From contig CAYLSV010000049.1 of assembly GCA_964386435.1 (NCBI GenBank), positions 1-23,669 of the forward strand: a DNA stretch of 23,669 bases, given 5' to 3'. The translations under genes and the position numbers were made by a program. Source of the stretch: CAYLSV01 sp964386435. GTDB lineage: Bacteria; Planctomycetota; Phycisphaerae; Tepidisphaerales; Tepidisphaeraceae. How positions within the stretch are numbered: the first letter of the stretch is position 1; every line of letters begins with the position of its first letter. The notes below the pieces were generated by a model. That model made no database searches and was not told the origin of the DNA. It saw only the letters and a program-made list of their open reading frames with translations. Of the stretch, positions 13,892 to 23,305 are shown piece by piece.

Positions 13892-15067
13892 ATGAGTCAG
13901 GCAGTTCCAACCCACCGCGGCCCCGCCTCTCCCGCCTCCCCCGAGGCGGCGGCGATGAACGTCTTCTGGATGCGGGCGCTGGTCATCGCCGGGCTGTTCG
14001 TCGCCCTCTACCACTTCAACCTGCTGCGGCTGTGGCAGTACACCGCGCCGCTGATCGGCGACCCGAACTGGGCCCACAGCGTCCTGGTGCCGTGCTTCGG
14101 GCTGTTCTACCTGTTCATCCGCCGCGACGAACTGTTCGCCGCCCCCGTCAAGCCGCTGCTGGGGCTCGACTTCACGAAGTCCCGGCTCATCGGCGGCCTG
14201 GTGTTCATCGGCATCGGCCTCGTCGGCTACTTCGTCGGTGGGGCGGTGCTGGAGGGGCAGACCCGCGGGTTGTTCGCCCTCGACGCCGTCGCCCAAACCC
14301 TGGGCATGGCCGTCATCGGGTTGGGCGTCATGGTGCTGCTGTTCGATTGGGGGTTGGGCTCGCTGTTCTTCGGCCTGCTCGTCTCGGCGGCGGGCATCTA
14401 CATCAAGAACAACTTCATCTGGGACGTCGGCATGGTCGCCACCCTGTTCGGCATCGTCCTGACGATGTGCGGCTGGCGGGTCATGAAAATCGCGTGGTTC
14501 CCCATCGTCTTCCTGTTGTGCGCCCTGCCGTGGCCGGAGATCATTTACTCGCAGGTCGCCATGCCGCTGCAGCATTTGGCGGCCCAGGTGGCGGTCATCG
14601 TGCTGAACCTCGTCGGCGTCCTGGCGGAGGTGTCGGGCACCGTGATCATCATCCCGATGCCCGACGGCCAGCCGGAGGAGCTGGGCGTCGAGGAGGCGTG
14701 TGCCGGGATGCGGTCGCTGATGACCTTCATCACCCTGGCCGCGGCCATCGCGTTCGTCTTCCAGTACGACCGGCCGCTGTGGCAGCGGGTGCTCCTGACG
14801 CTCACGGCCATCCCGATCGCCATCCTGAGCAACACGGTCCGCGTCGCCGGGATGGGGCTGTTGTACCGCTTTGTCAGCGAGGACTACGCCGTCGGGTTCG
14901 CCCACTCGTTTACCGGCCTGGTGATGATGATCCCGGCGTTCTTCCTGATCCTCGGGGCCGGCTGGGTGCTGGACAACTTGTTCATCGAAGAAGTCGACCA
15001 ACCCGCCGCCCCGACCAAGCCGGCTAATCCGAGCAATTCAAGCAAGGCCGCCCCCGCCACCACCTGA
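13892..15067 (+). CDS. Exosortase (PEP-CTERM protein-sorting transpeptidase)
   Basis: A 391-aa polytopic inner-membrane cysteine protease/transpeptidase-like enzyme of the exosortase/archaeosortase family. The catalytic triad is visible: C270 in GVEEACAGMRSLM, R317 in SNTVRVAGMG and H338 in GFAHSFTG. Also typical are ALPWPEIIYSQVAMPLQ (211-227) before the active-site region and the NWAHSVLVP segment (59-67). About eight or more hydrophobic helices are present. ATG 13892 is chosen because GGAGAG lies about 6 nt upstream and the longer frame has no support. EpsI is a separate gene 17 nt downstream, not a fused C-terminal domain. The PEP-CTERM protein at 10824 is the only visible candidate substrate in the window. 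The subtype (XrtA-like or other) cannot be assigned by eye. Confidence 0.95.
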   Translation: MSQAVPTHRGPASPASPEAAAMNVFWMRALVIAGLFVALYHFNLLRLWQYTAPLIGDPNWAHSVLVPCFGLFYLFIRRDELFAAPVKPLLGLDFTKSRLIGGLVFIGIGLVGYFVGGAVLEGQTRGLFALDAVAQTLGMAVIGLGVMVLLFDWGLGSLFFGLLVSAAGIYIKNNFIWDVGMVATLFGIVLTMCGWRVMKIAWFPIVFLLCALPWPEIIYSQVAMPLQHLAAQVAVIVLNLVGVLAEVSGTVIIIPMPDGQPEELGVEEACAGMRSLMTFITLAAAIAFVFQYDRPLWQRVLLTLTAIPIAILSNTVRVAGMGLLYRFVSEDYAVGFAHSFTGLVMMIPAFFLILGAGWVLDNLFIEEVDQPAAPTKPANPSNSSKAAPATT

Positions 15068-15084
15068 TCCCTGATCCAAGCATC

Positions 15085-15951
15085 ATGACCACGGACCAAG
15101 CACCAACCACGCCGGCGCAGCCGGCCAAGCTGTTTCGCCCCTCGTTCCTCGTCGTCGCCCTCGTGCTGCTGACGGCGACGGTGGCGTTGCACGCGACGGT
15201 CCACGCCCGGGACATCTACTTCAAGAAGCTCCCCGTTCCGCTTGCCAAGGATTTGCGGCTGGCCGTGCCCGGCGAGATGGGGCCGTGGCGGCAGGCGAAC
15301 GTCGATGAACGGTTCACCGCCGAGCTGGAAGAAGCGTTGGGCACCGAAGACTACATCCAGCGGATCTACGTCGACACCCGCAAGCTCTCTCCCGAACAAC
15401 TCGCCCGGCTCGACGACGAGGAAGGCCGCAAGCAAGTCGTCGGCCAGCTCGCCGCCCGCGACCCGTCGGCCGTGGTGTGGCTGCACTTGGCGTACTACAC
15501 CGGGTCGGTCGACACCGTGCCGCACATCCCCGACCGCTGCATGGTGGCCGGCGGGTTGCGGCCAACCGGCGACGGCACCGTCGTCTGGCCGGCGCTACCC
15601 GAGAAGGACGGCCGCGACGAGGCCGAGGTCACGCTCCGCAAGGTCACCTTCAGCCCCGAAAAGAGCAGCGGCCTGACCGCCAGCGGCCAGAAGGACCGCC
15701 GCCACGTCGCCTACTTCTTCCAGGTCAACGGCAAATACGCCCACGACCCCCTCACCGGTGTCCGACAGGAGCTGGGCCGGTTCAGCGAGAAGTACGGCTA
15801 CTTCTGCAAAATCGAGCTGATGAACGTCACCCCCGACCCGATCGAAGCCGCCGCGGCGATGGAGGACTTCCTCATCCACGGCATGCCCGGCATTGAGGCC
15901 GCGCTGCCCGACTTCGAGGCGTTCAAGGCCGAGCAGGCCGACGAGCAGTAA
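15085..15951 (+). CDS. EpsI-type exosortase-associated protein
   Basis: A 288-aa protein with one N-terminal membrane anchor (about 20-38, FLVVALVLLTATVALHATV) and a periplasmic domain. The key family-like motif is VPHIPDRCMVAGG (145-157), with H147 and C152 matching the H-x-P-x-x-C pattern of EpsI proteins. MGPWRQ (65-70) and YFFQVNGKY (210-218) also fit. EpsI occurs fused to or beside exosortases in EPS loci. Its biochemical role is not settled. It starts 17 nt after the exosortase stop and is 58 nt before the TPR gene, so one transcript is likely. No strong Shine-Dalgarno is seen before ATG 15085. Residues after 260 (DFLIHGMPGIEAALPDFEAF) form an acidic tail. Confidence 0.85.
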   Translation: MTTDQAPTTPAQPAKLFRPSFLVVALVLLTATVALHATVHARDIYFKKLPVPLAKDLRLAVPGEMGPWRQANVDERFTAELEEALGTEDYIQRIYVDTRKLSPEQLARLDDEEGRKQVVGQLAARDPSAVVWLHLAYYTGSVDTVPHIPDRCMVAGGLRPTGDGTVVWPALPEKDGRDEAEVTLRKVTFSPEKSSGLTASGQKDRRHVAYFFQVNGKYAHDPLTGVRQELGRFSEKYGYFCKIELMNVTPDPIEAAAAMEDFLIHGMPGIEAALPDFEAFKAEQADEQ

Positions 15952-16009
15952 CCTCTGGAAACCTGATTCCCCCGATTCTCCTGATTTTTCCAAGGACCGG
16001 AACCCCGAA

Positions 16010-19000
16010 ATGGCCAAGAAGCGGCTCAACACGTCCCTGACGATCACCGTCGTCGTCGTCTTCTTCGTCCTGTGCGGCCTGGGAGTCGGCGCGGTGGCGT
16101 ACGCCATGCACTTCGATTTAGAGGAGACGCTGGCCGAGGCGCGGCAGCTCGAGGCCGAGGGCGATCCGCTGGGTGCCGCCAACCTCTACGGCCGGGCGGC
16201 CAACAAGGTGGGCACCGACCCGGCCCTATACCTGCAGTTCTCCGACACCGTCAGCAAGGTCGGGGCCGAGGACCGCATGCGGTTCTTCCAAGCCATGACC
16301 GGCCTGAACGAAGGCCTGGCCCGAGACCCGCTCAACGAGCCGATCCTGCGCCGCTACCTCGCCCTCGATTTGGAGCGGCTCGACGGCGGGCAGTACGACG
16401 AGGAAACCCGCGTCGGCGCCCGGGACCGGGCCGAGGCGATGCTGCAAGTCGACCCCGACCACCGCGCCGCCCAATTCCAAATCGCCCGGCTCGACCTGGT
16501 CGAGAGCGAGATGAACGTCGCCGGTGCTCCGGACCGTGACGAGGCCGCGGCGGCCATTGTGGCTTTGGCCGACGAAGCCCTCGGCGAGGGGCGGGCGTTG
16601 TTGTGGGCCACGCGGGTCGCCGTCGCCGAGACGGACCGGAAAATCCGCAACCGCGACCAGGCCGGCGCCGACGAGACGGCCGCCGCGGCGCTGGCCCGGC
16701 TGGAGAACGCCGCCGAGCAGGTCGGGCAGATGGAAGGCGAGCAGGCCGCGGCCGTCCGGCACCACCTGATGCAGGCGACCTTCGAGGCCCTGCCGCTGAG
16801 CCGGACCCCCGAAACCCGCGAGGCGATGATCGAGCAGTTGTTCGCCGCCGTCGACGCCTCGGTGGCCACTCAGGACCCGGACCGCGACGCCGACTTCTAC
16901 GGCGACCGGATGCGGGCCGCCGCCGAAATCTACCGCCGCAGCGGCCGGCTCGATGAGGCCGAAACCGTGCTCCGCCAGGCGTTGGAGGCCCAGCCCTACA
17001 GCGTCGGCACGGCCCGCGCCTTGGCCAAGGTCATCGCCTCCCGCAACAACCGCGCCGCCGAGGCCGTGGCCCTGCTCAACGAGCCGCGGCCCCAGCCGCC
17101 GGAGTTGATGTACCTGCGGGCGCTGGACCGCCCGACGAACGAGGACGCCGTGCCCGGCGATTTGGCCAAGTACCACATGCAGCTCGCCAACGTCGACCGC
17201 GAGAACCGCGAGCAGCACATCACCGACGCCGCCGAGGCACTGGATCAATACCTGGCCAACGTCAACCGCAACACCGGCGGCCAGGCCGAGACGCTGCCCG
17301 ACGTGCAGCGGCTGCAGGGCGAGCTGCTTTTGCTGCAAGGCCGCACCGCCCAAGCCCTCACCAAGCTCGAAGACGCCCGGCGGTTGTTCGAGTCCCGCGG
17401 CGGTTTGCGGAACGAAACCCGCCTCGAAACCCTGCTGCTCATCAAGACGGCCAACCTCCAGCTCGGCCAAACCGCCCCGGCCCGGCAGGCGCTTCAGGAA
17501 CTGCTGCGGGTCCAGCCCGGCAACGCCCAGTTGCGGCTTGAACTGGCCGCCATCCTGCTCCGCGAGAACCGCCAGGACGAAGCCCTCCGTGAGGTCGAAA
17601 CAGGCCTCCGACTGGCCCCCGAGGACGAACGACTTCTGGCCCTGCAAAGCCGGTTGACCGCCAGCGACGCCAACTACGCCGAGCTGCCCGAGTCGACGCT
17701 GCAGGAGCAGCTGAACAAGCTCAACATCGCCCGCAGTCTGCAACGCGCCGACGAAGTCCGGCGGCTCAGCGGCCTGATCCACGAGCAGCAGCCGCAGAAC
17801 GTGCAGATCGCCATCCTCCACGCCCAAGCCCTGCTAAGCGAGGAGCAGCAGGACCAAGCCGTCGCCGTGCTCGAACGCACCATCGCCGCGGCCGACGAAG
17901 AGCAGGCGCAGCGGGCCGAACTCTACCTGGCCCAGGTCCGCGGCGAGAACCTCATCGAGCTGCTGCCGCCGTTCCAGAAGGCCGTGGTCGATTACCGCCG
18001 CTCGCGGGTGTTGGACGACGACCGGACCATCGGCATCGGCCACCTCCGGCAGGCGATCGAGGTCGCCGAGAGTGACACCCAACGCCGCCAGGCCGAGGGC
18101 ATGCTGTTCGCCGAGCTGATCGCCACCGAGCAGTTCGCCGAGGTCGACCAGATGATCGAGGCCGCCGAGGCACGCGATCCGATTGACGGCGCCCTCTACC
18201 GCATCAGCTCGCTGGTCGCCCGTCAACAACTCGAGGACGCCGGCCGCCGGGCCGAGCAGTTGCGCAACGAGTTCCCGACCGACAAGCGGTCGGCCCTGTC
18301 GCTGGCCAAGGTCCGCGAGGCCCAGGGCGACACGTCCGAGGCCATTGAGAATTACGAGCAGGTGCTCGTTTCGGACCCGACCAACACCGACGCCCTCGAC
18401 TCGCTGATCCGGCTGCACATGGCCAACGGCATGCGGGATGAAGCCCGCTTTGCCATCCGCGAAGCCCGCAGCCGTCAGCCGAACGACGAGCGATTCGTCG
18501 AGCGGGAGCTGGCCTGGGAGCTGCGGTTCGGCGACCCCCGCCGCGCCTTGCCCAGCCGACAGCAGGCCGCCGAGGAGAACCCCGACCGCCCGGCCCCGCT
18601 GTTGGCGCTGGCGCAGGTCCAACGGGCCGTGGCCCGCGATCTGGGCGACGACGTCGCTGACCCCGAAGCCCGGCAAGCGCTCGAGGCCACCCGCGACTCG
18701 CTCACGCAATTCGTCGAGAAGTTCCCGGACAACCAGGCCATCGGCGGCGTCGTGCAGATTTTGGCCGACACCCAGCGGCTGCTGGGCGATGTGGCCGGCG
18801 GCGAGCAGACGATCGTCGAGGCCGCCGAGCTGCCGCCGCTGCAGGACACGGTGGCCCCGGCGCTGATGCTCGCCAACTACCGCGCCACCACCGGCAACCG
18901 CGAGGGGGCCGTCGAGGCACTCGCCAACCAGTTGAATGCCGGCGTTCCCGACGGTGAGTCCGAGGTCGCCCTCCGCCGCCGTCTCAGCACGTTGTACCAA

Positions 19001-20650
19001 GCAATGGGCGACGCCGACGCCGCGGTGGGGGCGCTGGACGGCAGCGACCCGGCGCTGATGCAGGCGCAGGTCGAGCTGCTCATCAACCTCGGCCGCACCG
19101 AGGAGGCCCGGCAACTTGCCGCCGACGCCTTGGCTGATGAGCCGGACAACCCGACGATGCTGGCGCTGGCCGCCTTCGCCGAGATCCGGGCCGACAACGC
19201 CGCGGCCGCCAAACCGTTCATCGACCGGGCCCAGGCCATGGACGCCAACAGCCCGCAGCTGCTGTACATCCGCGGCATGTACCGACTGGTCGGCCCCGAC
19301 GCCGACCCGGCCGCCGCCGCCGCCGACCTCCGGCAGGTGGTCCGCCAGAATCCCGGCAACACCGACGCCCGGCGACTTTTGGCCCGTGCCGAACTCGCGA
19401 CGAACAACGTCGACGCCGGCATCCGCGAACTCGAGGCCGCCCTCCAGGCCCGGCCCGATGATCTGACATCGCGGGTCCAGCTCGCCACGCTGTATCAGGT
19501 CGGCTTGGAGCAGCCGCGGTTCACCCGGGCCGAGGCCGTGCTGGCCGAGCACCCCGAGTCCGACGCCGACGCCGCGCCGGTGCTGCTGCGGGAGCGTGCC
19601 CTGCTCGCCGCCCGGCAGAACCGTGACGGCGAGGCGCTGCAACTGTTCGAGCAATCGGCCCGCGCTTCAGGCTTTGATCCGCAGTACGCCCAGCAATGGC
19701 TGCGGCAGCTGCTCGCGGCGGGGCAGAACGATCGGGTGCTCACCGAGGTCGAGCGGCTTCTGGGCGAGCAGTCGGTTGACGCCCCGACGTGGTGGCTGCA
19801 CCAGTTGCGGGCCGCCGCCGAGTTCAACACCGGCAACCGCCAGGCCGCCAGCCGATCCTATGCCGAAGCCTTGACCGATGTCGTCCGCCGCGGCAACCCG
19901 GCCGCGACGCAGGCGATTGTCAACGAGGCCCAAAGCACCCTCGGTGCCGACGCGGCACTCGTGCTTTACGACTCGCAGGTCGCCCCGGCCACCGGCGACA
20001 ACCCGATCTGGCAACTGTTCCGCACCCGGCTGCTGCTGACGGCCGGGCGGTTCGAGGAGGCGGCCCAACTGGCAATGGCCGCGGAGTCGGCCGTCGAGGA
20101 CGGCTCGGCGCTGCACCGCCAGGCCCTCCGCAGCGCCAGCAACGCGCTGCTGGAGCAGGACCCGCCGGCGTTCAATGAAGCCATTCCCCGGCTGCAGACG
20201 CTGCTGGCCGGGCAGGCCGATCTGCCGACGCTGAACAACCTCGCTTACGCCCTGACCCTCCGCCAAAACGACGGCGACATCGCCCAAGCCGTCGACTACA
20301 GCACCCAGGCGATGGAGCAACTGCGGCAGCTGGAGCAACAAAATCCCCGCGCCTTCCAGGCCAACGGCGGCTCGGTCCTCGACACCGCCGGCCGGGCGCA
20401 ACTGCTCGCGGGCAACATTCAGGAGGCGATGAGTCTGCTGAACGAGGCGTACAACCTCAGCCCCACGCCGTCGGTGCTGTACCACCTTGCCGAAAGCCAC
20501 CGCCAAAGCGGCAACGCCGAGCAGGCCCAGCAATTGGCCGCCGAAGGGCTGCGGCTGTTGGGCGAGCAGCGTGCCTCGGGCGACACCGTGTCGGCCCAGG
20601 TGGAACAGGACTTGACCGCCCTCGCCGAGGGCCGAGAAGGGGCCGGATGA
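16010..20650 (+). CDS. Giant membrane-anchored TPR-repeat protein of the exosortase/EPS locus
   Basis: A 1546-aa protein with one N-terminal membrane helix (about 10-32, TITVVVVFFVLCGLGVGAV) followed by a long alpha-helical solenoid. TPR-like units are scattered along the length, for example SGRLDEAETVLRQALEAQPYS near 309, REAQGDTSEAIENYEQVL near 770, and LLAGNIQEAMSLLNEAYNLSP near 1465. By position it corresponds to the TPR proteins (PrsT type) of PEP-CTERM/EPS loci, but it is far longer than the roughly 900 aa I recall for those. A likely role is a periplasmic scaffold linking EPS synthesis, export and sorting, and this is inference. ATG 16010 is selected because it gives MAKKRLN plus the membrane anchor; AAGGA lies 13 nt upstream, rather far. 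Codons are strongly C-ending. The long minus-strand frames over it are shadows. Confidence 0.9.
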   Translation: MAKKRLNTSLTITVVVVFFVLCGLGVGAVAYAMHFDLEETLAEARQLEAEGDPLGAANLYGRAANKVGTDPALYLQFSDTVSKVGAEDRMRFFQAMTGLNEGLARDPLNEPILRRYLALDLERLDGGQYDEETRVGARDRAEAMLQVDPDHRAAQFQIARLDLVESEMNVAGAPDRDEAAAAIVALADEALGEGRALLWATRVAVAETDRKIRNRDQAGADETAAAALARLENAAEQVGQMEGEQAAAVRHHLMQATFEALPLSRTPETREAMIEQLFAAVDASVATQDPDRDADFYGDRMRAAAEIYRRSGRLDEAETVLRQALEAQPYSVGTARALAKVIASRNNRAAEAVALLNEPRPQPPELMYLRALDRPTNEDAVPGDLAKYHMQLANVDRENREQHITDAAEALDQYLANVNRNTGGQAETLPDVQRLQGELLLLQGRTAQALTKLEDARRLFESRGGLRNETRLETLLLIKTANLQLGQTAPARQALQELLRVQPGNAQLRLELAAILLRENRQDEALREVETGLRLAPEDERLLALQSRLTASDANYAELPESTLQEQLNKLNIARSLQRADEVRRLSGLIHEQQPQNVQIAILHAQALLSEEQQDQAVAVLERTIAAADEEQAQRAELYLAQVRGENLIELLPPFQKAVVDYRRSRVLDDDRTIGIGHLRQAIEVAESDTQRRQAEGMLFAELIATEQFAEVDQMIEAAEARDPIDGALYRISSLVARQQLEDAGRRAEQLRNEFPTDKRSALSLAKVREAQGDTSEAIENYEQVLVSDPTNTDALDSLIRLHMANGMRDEARFAIREARSRQPNDERFVERELAWELRFGDPRRALPSRQQAAEENPDRPAPLLALAQVQRAVARDLGDDVADPEARQALEATRDSLTQFVEKFPDNQAIGGVVQILADTQRLLGDVAGGEQTIVEAAELPPLQDTVAPALMLANYRATTGNREGAVEALANQLNAGVPDGESEVALRRRLSTLYQAMGDADAAVGALDGSDPALMQAQVELLINLGRTEEARQLAADALADEPDNPTMLALAAFAEIRADNAAAAKPFIDRAQAMDANSPQLLYIRGMYRLVGPDADPAAAAADLRQVVRQNPGNTDARRLLARAELATNNVDAGIRELEAALQARPDDLTSRVQLATLYQVGLEQPRFTRAEAVLAEHPESDADAAPVLLRERALLAARQNRDGEALQLFEQSARASGFDPQYAQQWLRQLLAAGQNDRVLTEVERLLGEQSVDAPTWWLHQLRAAAEFNTGNRQAASRSYAEALTDVVRRGNPAATQAIVNEAQSTLGADAALVLYDSQVAPATGDNPIWQLFRTRLLLTAGRFEEAAQLAMAAESAVEDGSALHRQALRSASNALLEQDPPAFNEAIPRLQTLLAGQADLPTLNNLAYALTLRQNDGDIAQAVDYSTQAMEQLRQLEQQNPRAFQANGGSVLDTAGRAQLLAGNIQEAMSLLNEAYNLSPTPSVLYHLAESHRQSGNAEQAQQLAAEGLRLLGEQRASGDTVSAQVEQDLTALAEGREGAG

Positions 20651-20694
20651 TGGGATTCACGCCGACGAGTTCAGGTCCGATAGGTCCAACGGAA

Positions 20695-20742
20695 CGACGC
20701 CGCCGCGGCAGGCGTCGGGTTCATGAGGTAAGTTGATTCAAC
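20695..20742. other. Hairpin and small palindrome upstream of the Wzc-like gene
   Basis: A 7-bp stem CGACGCC (20695-20701) / GGCGTCG (20711-20717) has no T-run, so it is a poor terminator and may be an mRNA structure. GTTGATTCAAC (20732-20742) is an 11-bp palindrome that could be an operator. The 208-bp gap between the TPR and kinase genes has no gene. Confidence 0.3.
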
Positions 20743-20858
20743 CCCACCTTGGCATCCACGACGCATCAGCGACGCATTAACGACAGACACTGCAGGGCCG
20801 ACCGCCCCCGACCATTGACTGATGGTGCGGCGGCCCGAGGGACAGAAAAGGCCAGACG

Positions 20859-23132
20859 ATGACGACACTGCCCACCCCAAGCCGACCCGCCACCCGCTAC
20901 CCCAGATCTCGGGCCCTTGCCCCCACCAATGGCAACGGCCGCGCCCTTGCCACCGGCGGCCCGGGCGGCCCCGGCGGCCCGAACCAGGCCCCCAGCGGCC
21001 TCACCGGTGCCGACATCTACCGCGTGCTGCGGCAGAACATGTGGCTGATCCTCGGGGCCGTGATCCTGAGCCTGATCGGCGGGGGGGCGTCGTTCCTCTA
21101 CCTCAACGCCAACCACCAGCGGACCGAGGCCGAGGGCTTTATCGCCATCGACGTCGAGCCGGTCATCGACCCGGTCACAGGCGTCGCCGTGGCCGGCACG
21201 CAGGACCAGGAGTTGGAGATCGAGCAGCAATCCCAGGTCGCGGCCATGCAGCGGCCTGGTCTGCTCGACGAGGTGTTGTCCGACCGCAACGGCGAGACCC
21301 GCAGAACCGACTGGTTCCAAAGCTTCGTCACCCCCGAGGGCACCCCCGACATCGACGCCGCCCGCCGGGATCTGGCCGACAACCTGTCGGTCGGCTCGCT
21401 GCGGGGCACGCGGTTCCTCCGCGTCGCCGTGGCGTTGCCGGAGGCCGAGGACGCCGTGGTGGTCGTGCGTGACTTGATCGCCAAGCACGTCGACAGCCAG
21501 ATGAGCGCCGAGCGGAGCGATTTGCGGGACCGAGAGAACTCGCTGCAAAGCCGCATCCTGACCCTCGAGCAAACCCGGCGGGAGGCCGAGCGGGACCGCG
21601 ACGCCCGCACCGCCAACATCGGCGGCAACACCGAGCGGAACAACCGCGGCGGCGTCATCGACATGGAACTGCAGTCCCTTACCCGCCAGATCGCCGAGGC
21701 CGAGGCCCGGCTGCAGCAGGCCCAAAGCTCCTTCGAGAGCTTCAACGCCGCCATCGCCCGCGGCGAGAACCCGCCGATGGTCAAGGCCATGGTCGAGGCC
21801 GACCCGCAGGTCCAGCAGTACCAGAGCATGGTCAACGAGATCGAGACCAGCCTGACGACCACCCGCGACCGCCTGGGGGCCAACCACAACACCACCAAGG
21901 CCTTGGCCCTGGAGCGGGACAAGCGGGTCAACCTGCTGGAAAACCGCCGCGCCGAGGTCGAGAGCCAGCAGCGGACGATTCAGGAGAGCACGCTCAACAG
22001 CGAGCTGTCGGCCGCCGAGGTGCAGCTGGGGGCGCTGGCCGAGGAGAAGGAGCGGGTCGCCGCCCGCAAGGCCGAGATCGTCGCCGAGACGCAGGCCATC
22101 CTCGCCCGGGACCGGGAGATCGAGCGGAGCAGCGAGAGCATCGCCCGGCTGCAGAACACGCTGGCCGCCCTGACGCAGCAACGCCAGAGCAGCCGCAGCA
22201 GCACGATCCGGGCCGAGGGCATCCCCCGCGCCGAGGACGGCCCCAGCTTCCCCAAGCTGCCGGTCGTCATGGCCGCGGCCCTGCTCATCGGCTTGGCTCT
22301 GTCGCTGGGCATCGCGTTCCTCCGCGAGTTCATGGACACAAGCGTCCGCAGCCCCCGCGACATCAGCCGCGTCGGCCAGATGACGCTCCTGGGCATGATC
22401 CCGCACCAAAGCGAGGACCGTCAAGCCGGCAAGGTCGTCCCGGCCAAGGTCGTCGGCGAAGCGCCCATGAGCGTCACCGCCGAGCAATATCGCCAGGTCC
22501 GCAACCGCCTGACCCACGCCGCCCCGCCGGAGACGACCAAAACGCTGCTCGTCACCAGCCCCAGCCCCGACGATGGCAAGACAACCGTCGCGATCAACCT
22601 GGCCGCGGCCATGGCGCTCAACAACCGGCGGGTGCTCCTGGTCGACGCCAACTTCCGCAAGCCGGGCGTGCACAACGTGTTCAACCTCGACAACGCCGCC
22701 GGCTTCGCCGACGTGTTGCGGGACACCGCCCGCTTCGACGAGCTGGTCAGCGAGGCCGACGTGCCCAACCTGAGCGTGATGCCCGCCGGCCGTGCCGGCA
22801 CCGCCGCGGCGGAGCTCATCGAGGGCCACGGCTTCGGCGAGTTCGTCGACCGGGCGCTGGAGGAGTTCGACGTGGTCATGTTCGACGGCGGCCCCGTGCT
22901 GCACGTCTCCGAGGCCGCCGCCCTGGCCCCCAAGGTCGACGGCGTCATCAGCGTCGCCCGCGCCTCGACCAACAGCCGCGGCCTGCTCCAACGCCTCCGC
23001 GACACCCTCCGCCAGCTCAAGGCCGAGCACGTCGGCGTCGTCCTCAACGGCGTCCGCCACCACGCCGGCGGCTACTTCACCCAAAACATTCGCACCTACT
23101 ACGACTACACCGACGTCCCCGCGACCAAGTGA
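20859..23132 (+). CDS. Wzc-like polysaccharide co-polymerase / BY-type tyrosine kinase
   Basis: A 757-aa inner-membrane chain-length regulator and kinase. After a Gly/Pro-rich cytoplasmic start, TM1 is at about 61-82 (MWLILGAVILSLIGGGASFLY, split here), a long periplasmic coiled-coil region spans about 215-445, and TM2 is at about 467-488. It is followed by FMDTSVRSPRDISR and a C-terminal kinase. Walker A is SPSPDDGKTT (567-576), Walker A' is VLLVDANFRKP (592-602) and Walker B is VVMFDGGPVL (672-681). A tyrosine cluster at Y739, Y747, Y748 and Y750 forms the usual autophosphorylation tail. In Walker A' the second Asp of DxD is Asn (N598), and Walker B has FDGGP instead of the common DTPP, so activity may be altered. 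Partners are the export protein at 11878 and the TPR protein. AAAAGG about 7 nt before ATG is the ribosome site. Confidence 0.93.
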   Translation: MTTLPTPSRPATRYPRSRALAPTNGNGRALATGGPGGPGGPNQAPSGLTGADIYRVLRQNMWLILGAVILSLIGGGASFLYLNANHQRTEAEGFIAIDVEPVIDPVTGVAVAGTQDQELEIEQQSQVAAMQRPGLLDEVLSDRNGETRRTDWFQSFVTPEGTPDIDAARRDLADNLSVGSLRGTRFLRVAVALPEAEDAVVVVRDLIAKHVDSQMSAERSDLRDRENSLQSRILTLEQTRREAERDRDARTANIGGNTERNNRGGVIDMELQSLTRQIAEAEARLQQAQSSFESFNAAIARGENPPMVKAMVEADPQVQQYQSMVNEIETSLTTTRDRLGANHNTTKALALERDKRVNLLENRRAEVESQQRTIQESTLNSELSAAEVQLGALAEEKERVAARKAEIVAETQAILARDREIERSSESIARLQNTLAALTQQRQSSRSSTIRAEGIPRAEDGPSFPKLPVVMAAALLIGLALSLGIAFLREFMDTSVRSPRDISRVGQMTLLGMIPHQSEDRQAGKVVPAKVVGEAPMSVTAEQYRQVRNRLTHAAPPETTKTLLVTSPSPDDGKTTVAINLAAAMALNNRRVLLVDANFRKPGVHNVFNLDNAAGFADVLRDTARFDELVSEADVPNLSVMPAGRAGTAAAELIEGHGFGEFVDRALEEFDVVMFDGGPVLHVSEAAALAPKVDGVISVARASTNSRGLLQRLRDTLRQLKAEHVGVVLNGVRHHAGGYFTQNIRTYYDYTDVPATK

Positions 23133-23150
23133 GCCGAAGCCCAAACCAAA

Positions 23151-23183
23151 CGCCCGGACCGACCCGATCGGTCCGGGCGTTTG
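23151..23183 (+). terminator. Rho-independent terminator after the Wzc-like gene
   Basis: An 11-bp perfect stem CGCCCGGACCG (23151-23161) / CGGTCCGGGCG (23169-23179) with a 7-nt loop is followed by TTTGCG. It lies 18 nt after the stop and has the same CG-stem-TTTGCG ending as the terminator at 13580. Confidence 0.87.
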
Positions 23184-23305
23184 CGTTCATCGCGTGGCAT
23201 CAACTTCGGTCTGGGGCAGGCCCTGCGGCTACTGCACGCCCGTCGCAGCACCTCCGAACCGTCGCCCGCTTTTCCCCCTGCCGCTGCGGCGGGTTCGGCG
23301 TTATC

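Noticed and set aside
14280..14470. Possible extra small gene inside the exosortase region
   Set aside because: Alternative frame with Cys/Ser/Trp-rich content lying within the membrane-helix coding part of the exosortase.
16226..19654. Two long minus-strand frames (533 and 606 codons) opposite the TPR gene
   Set aside because: Low-complexity Leu/Gly/Val-rich mirrors of C-ending codons; no domains, no ribosome sites.
20766..23144. 792-codon minus-strand frame opposite the Wzc-like gene
   Set aside because: Mirror of a kinase gene with intact Walker motifs; composition is typical of antisense frames in high-GC DNA.
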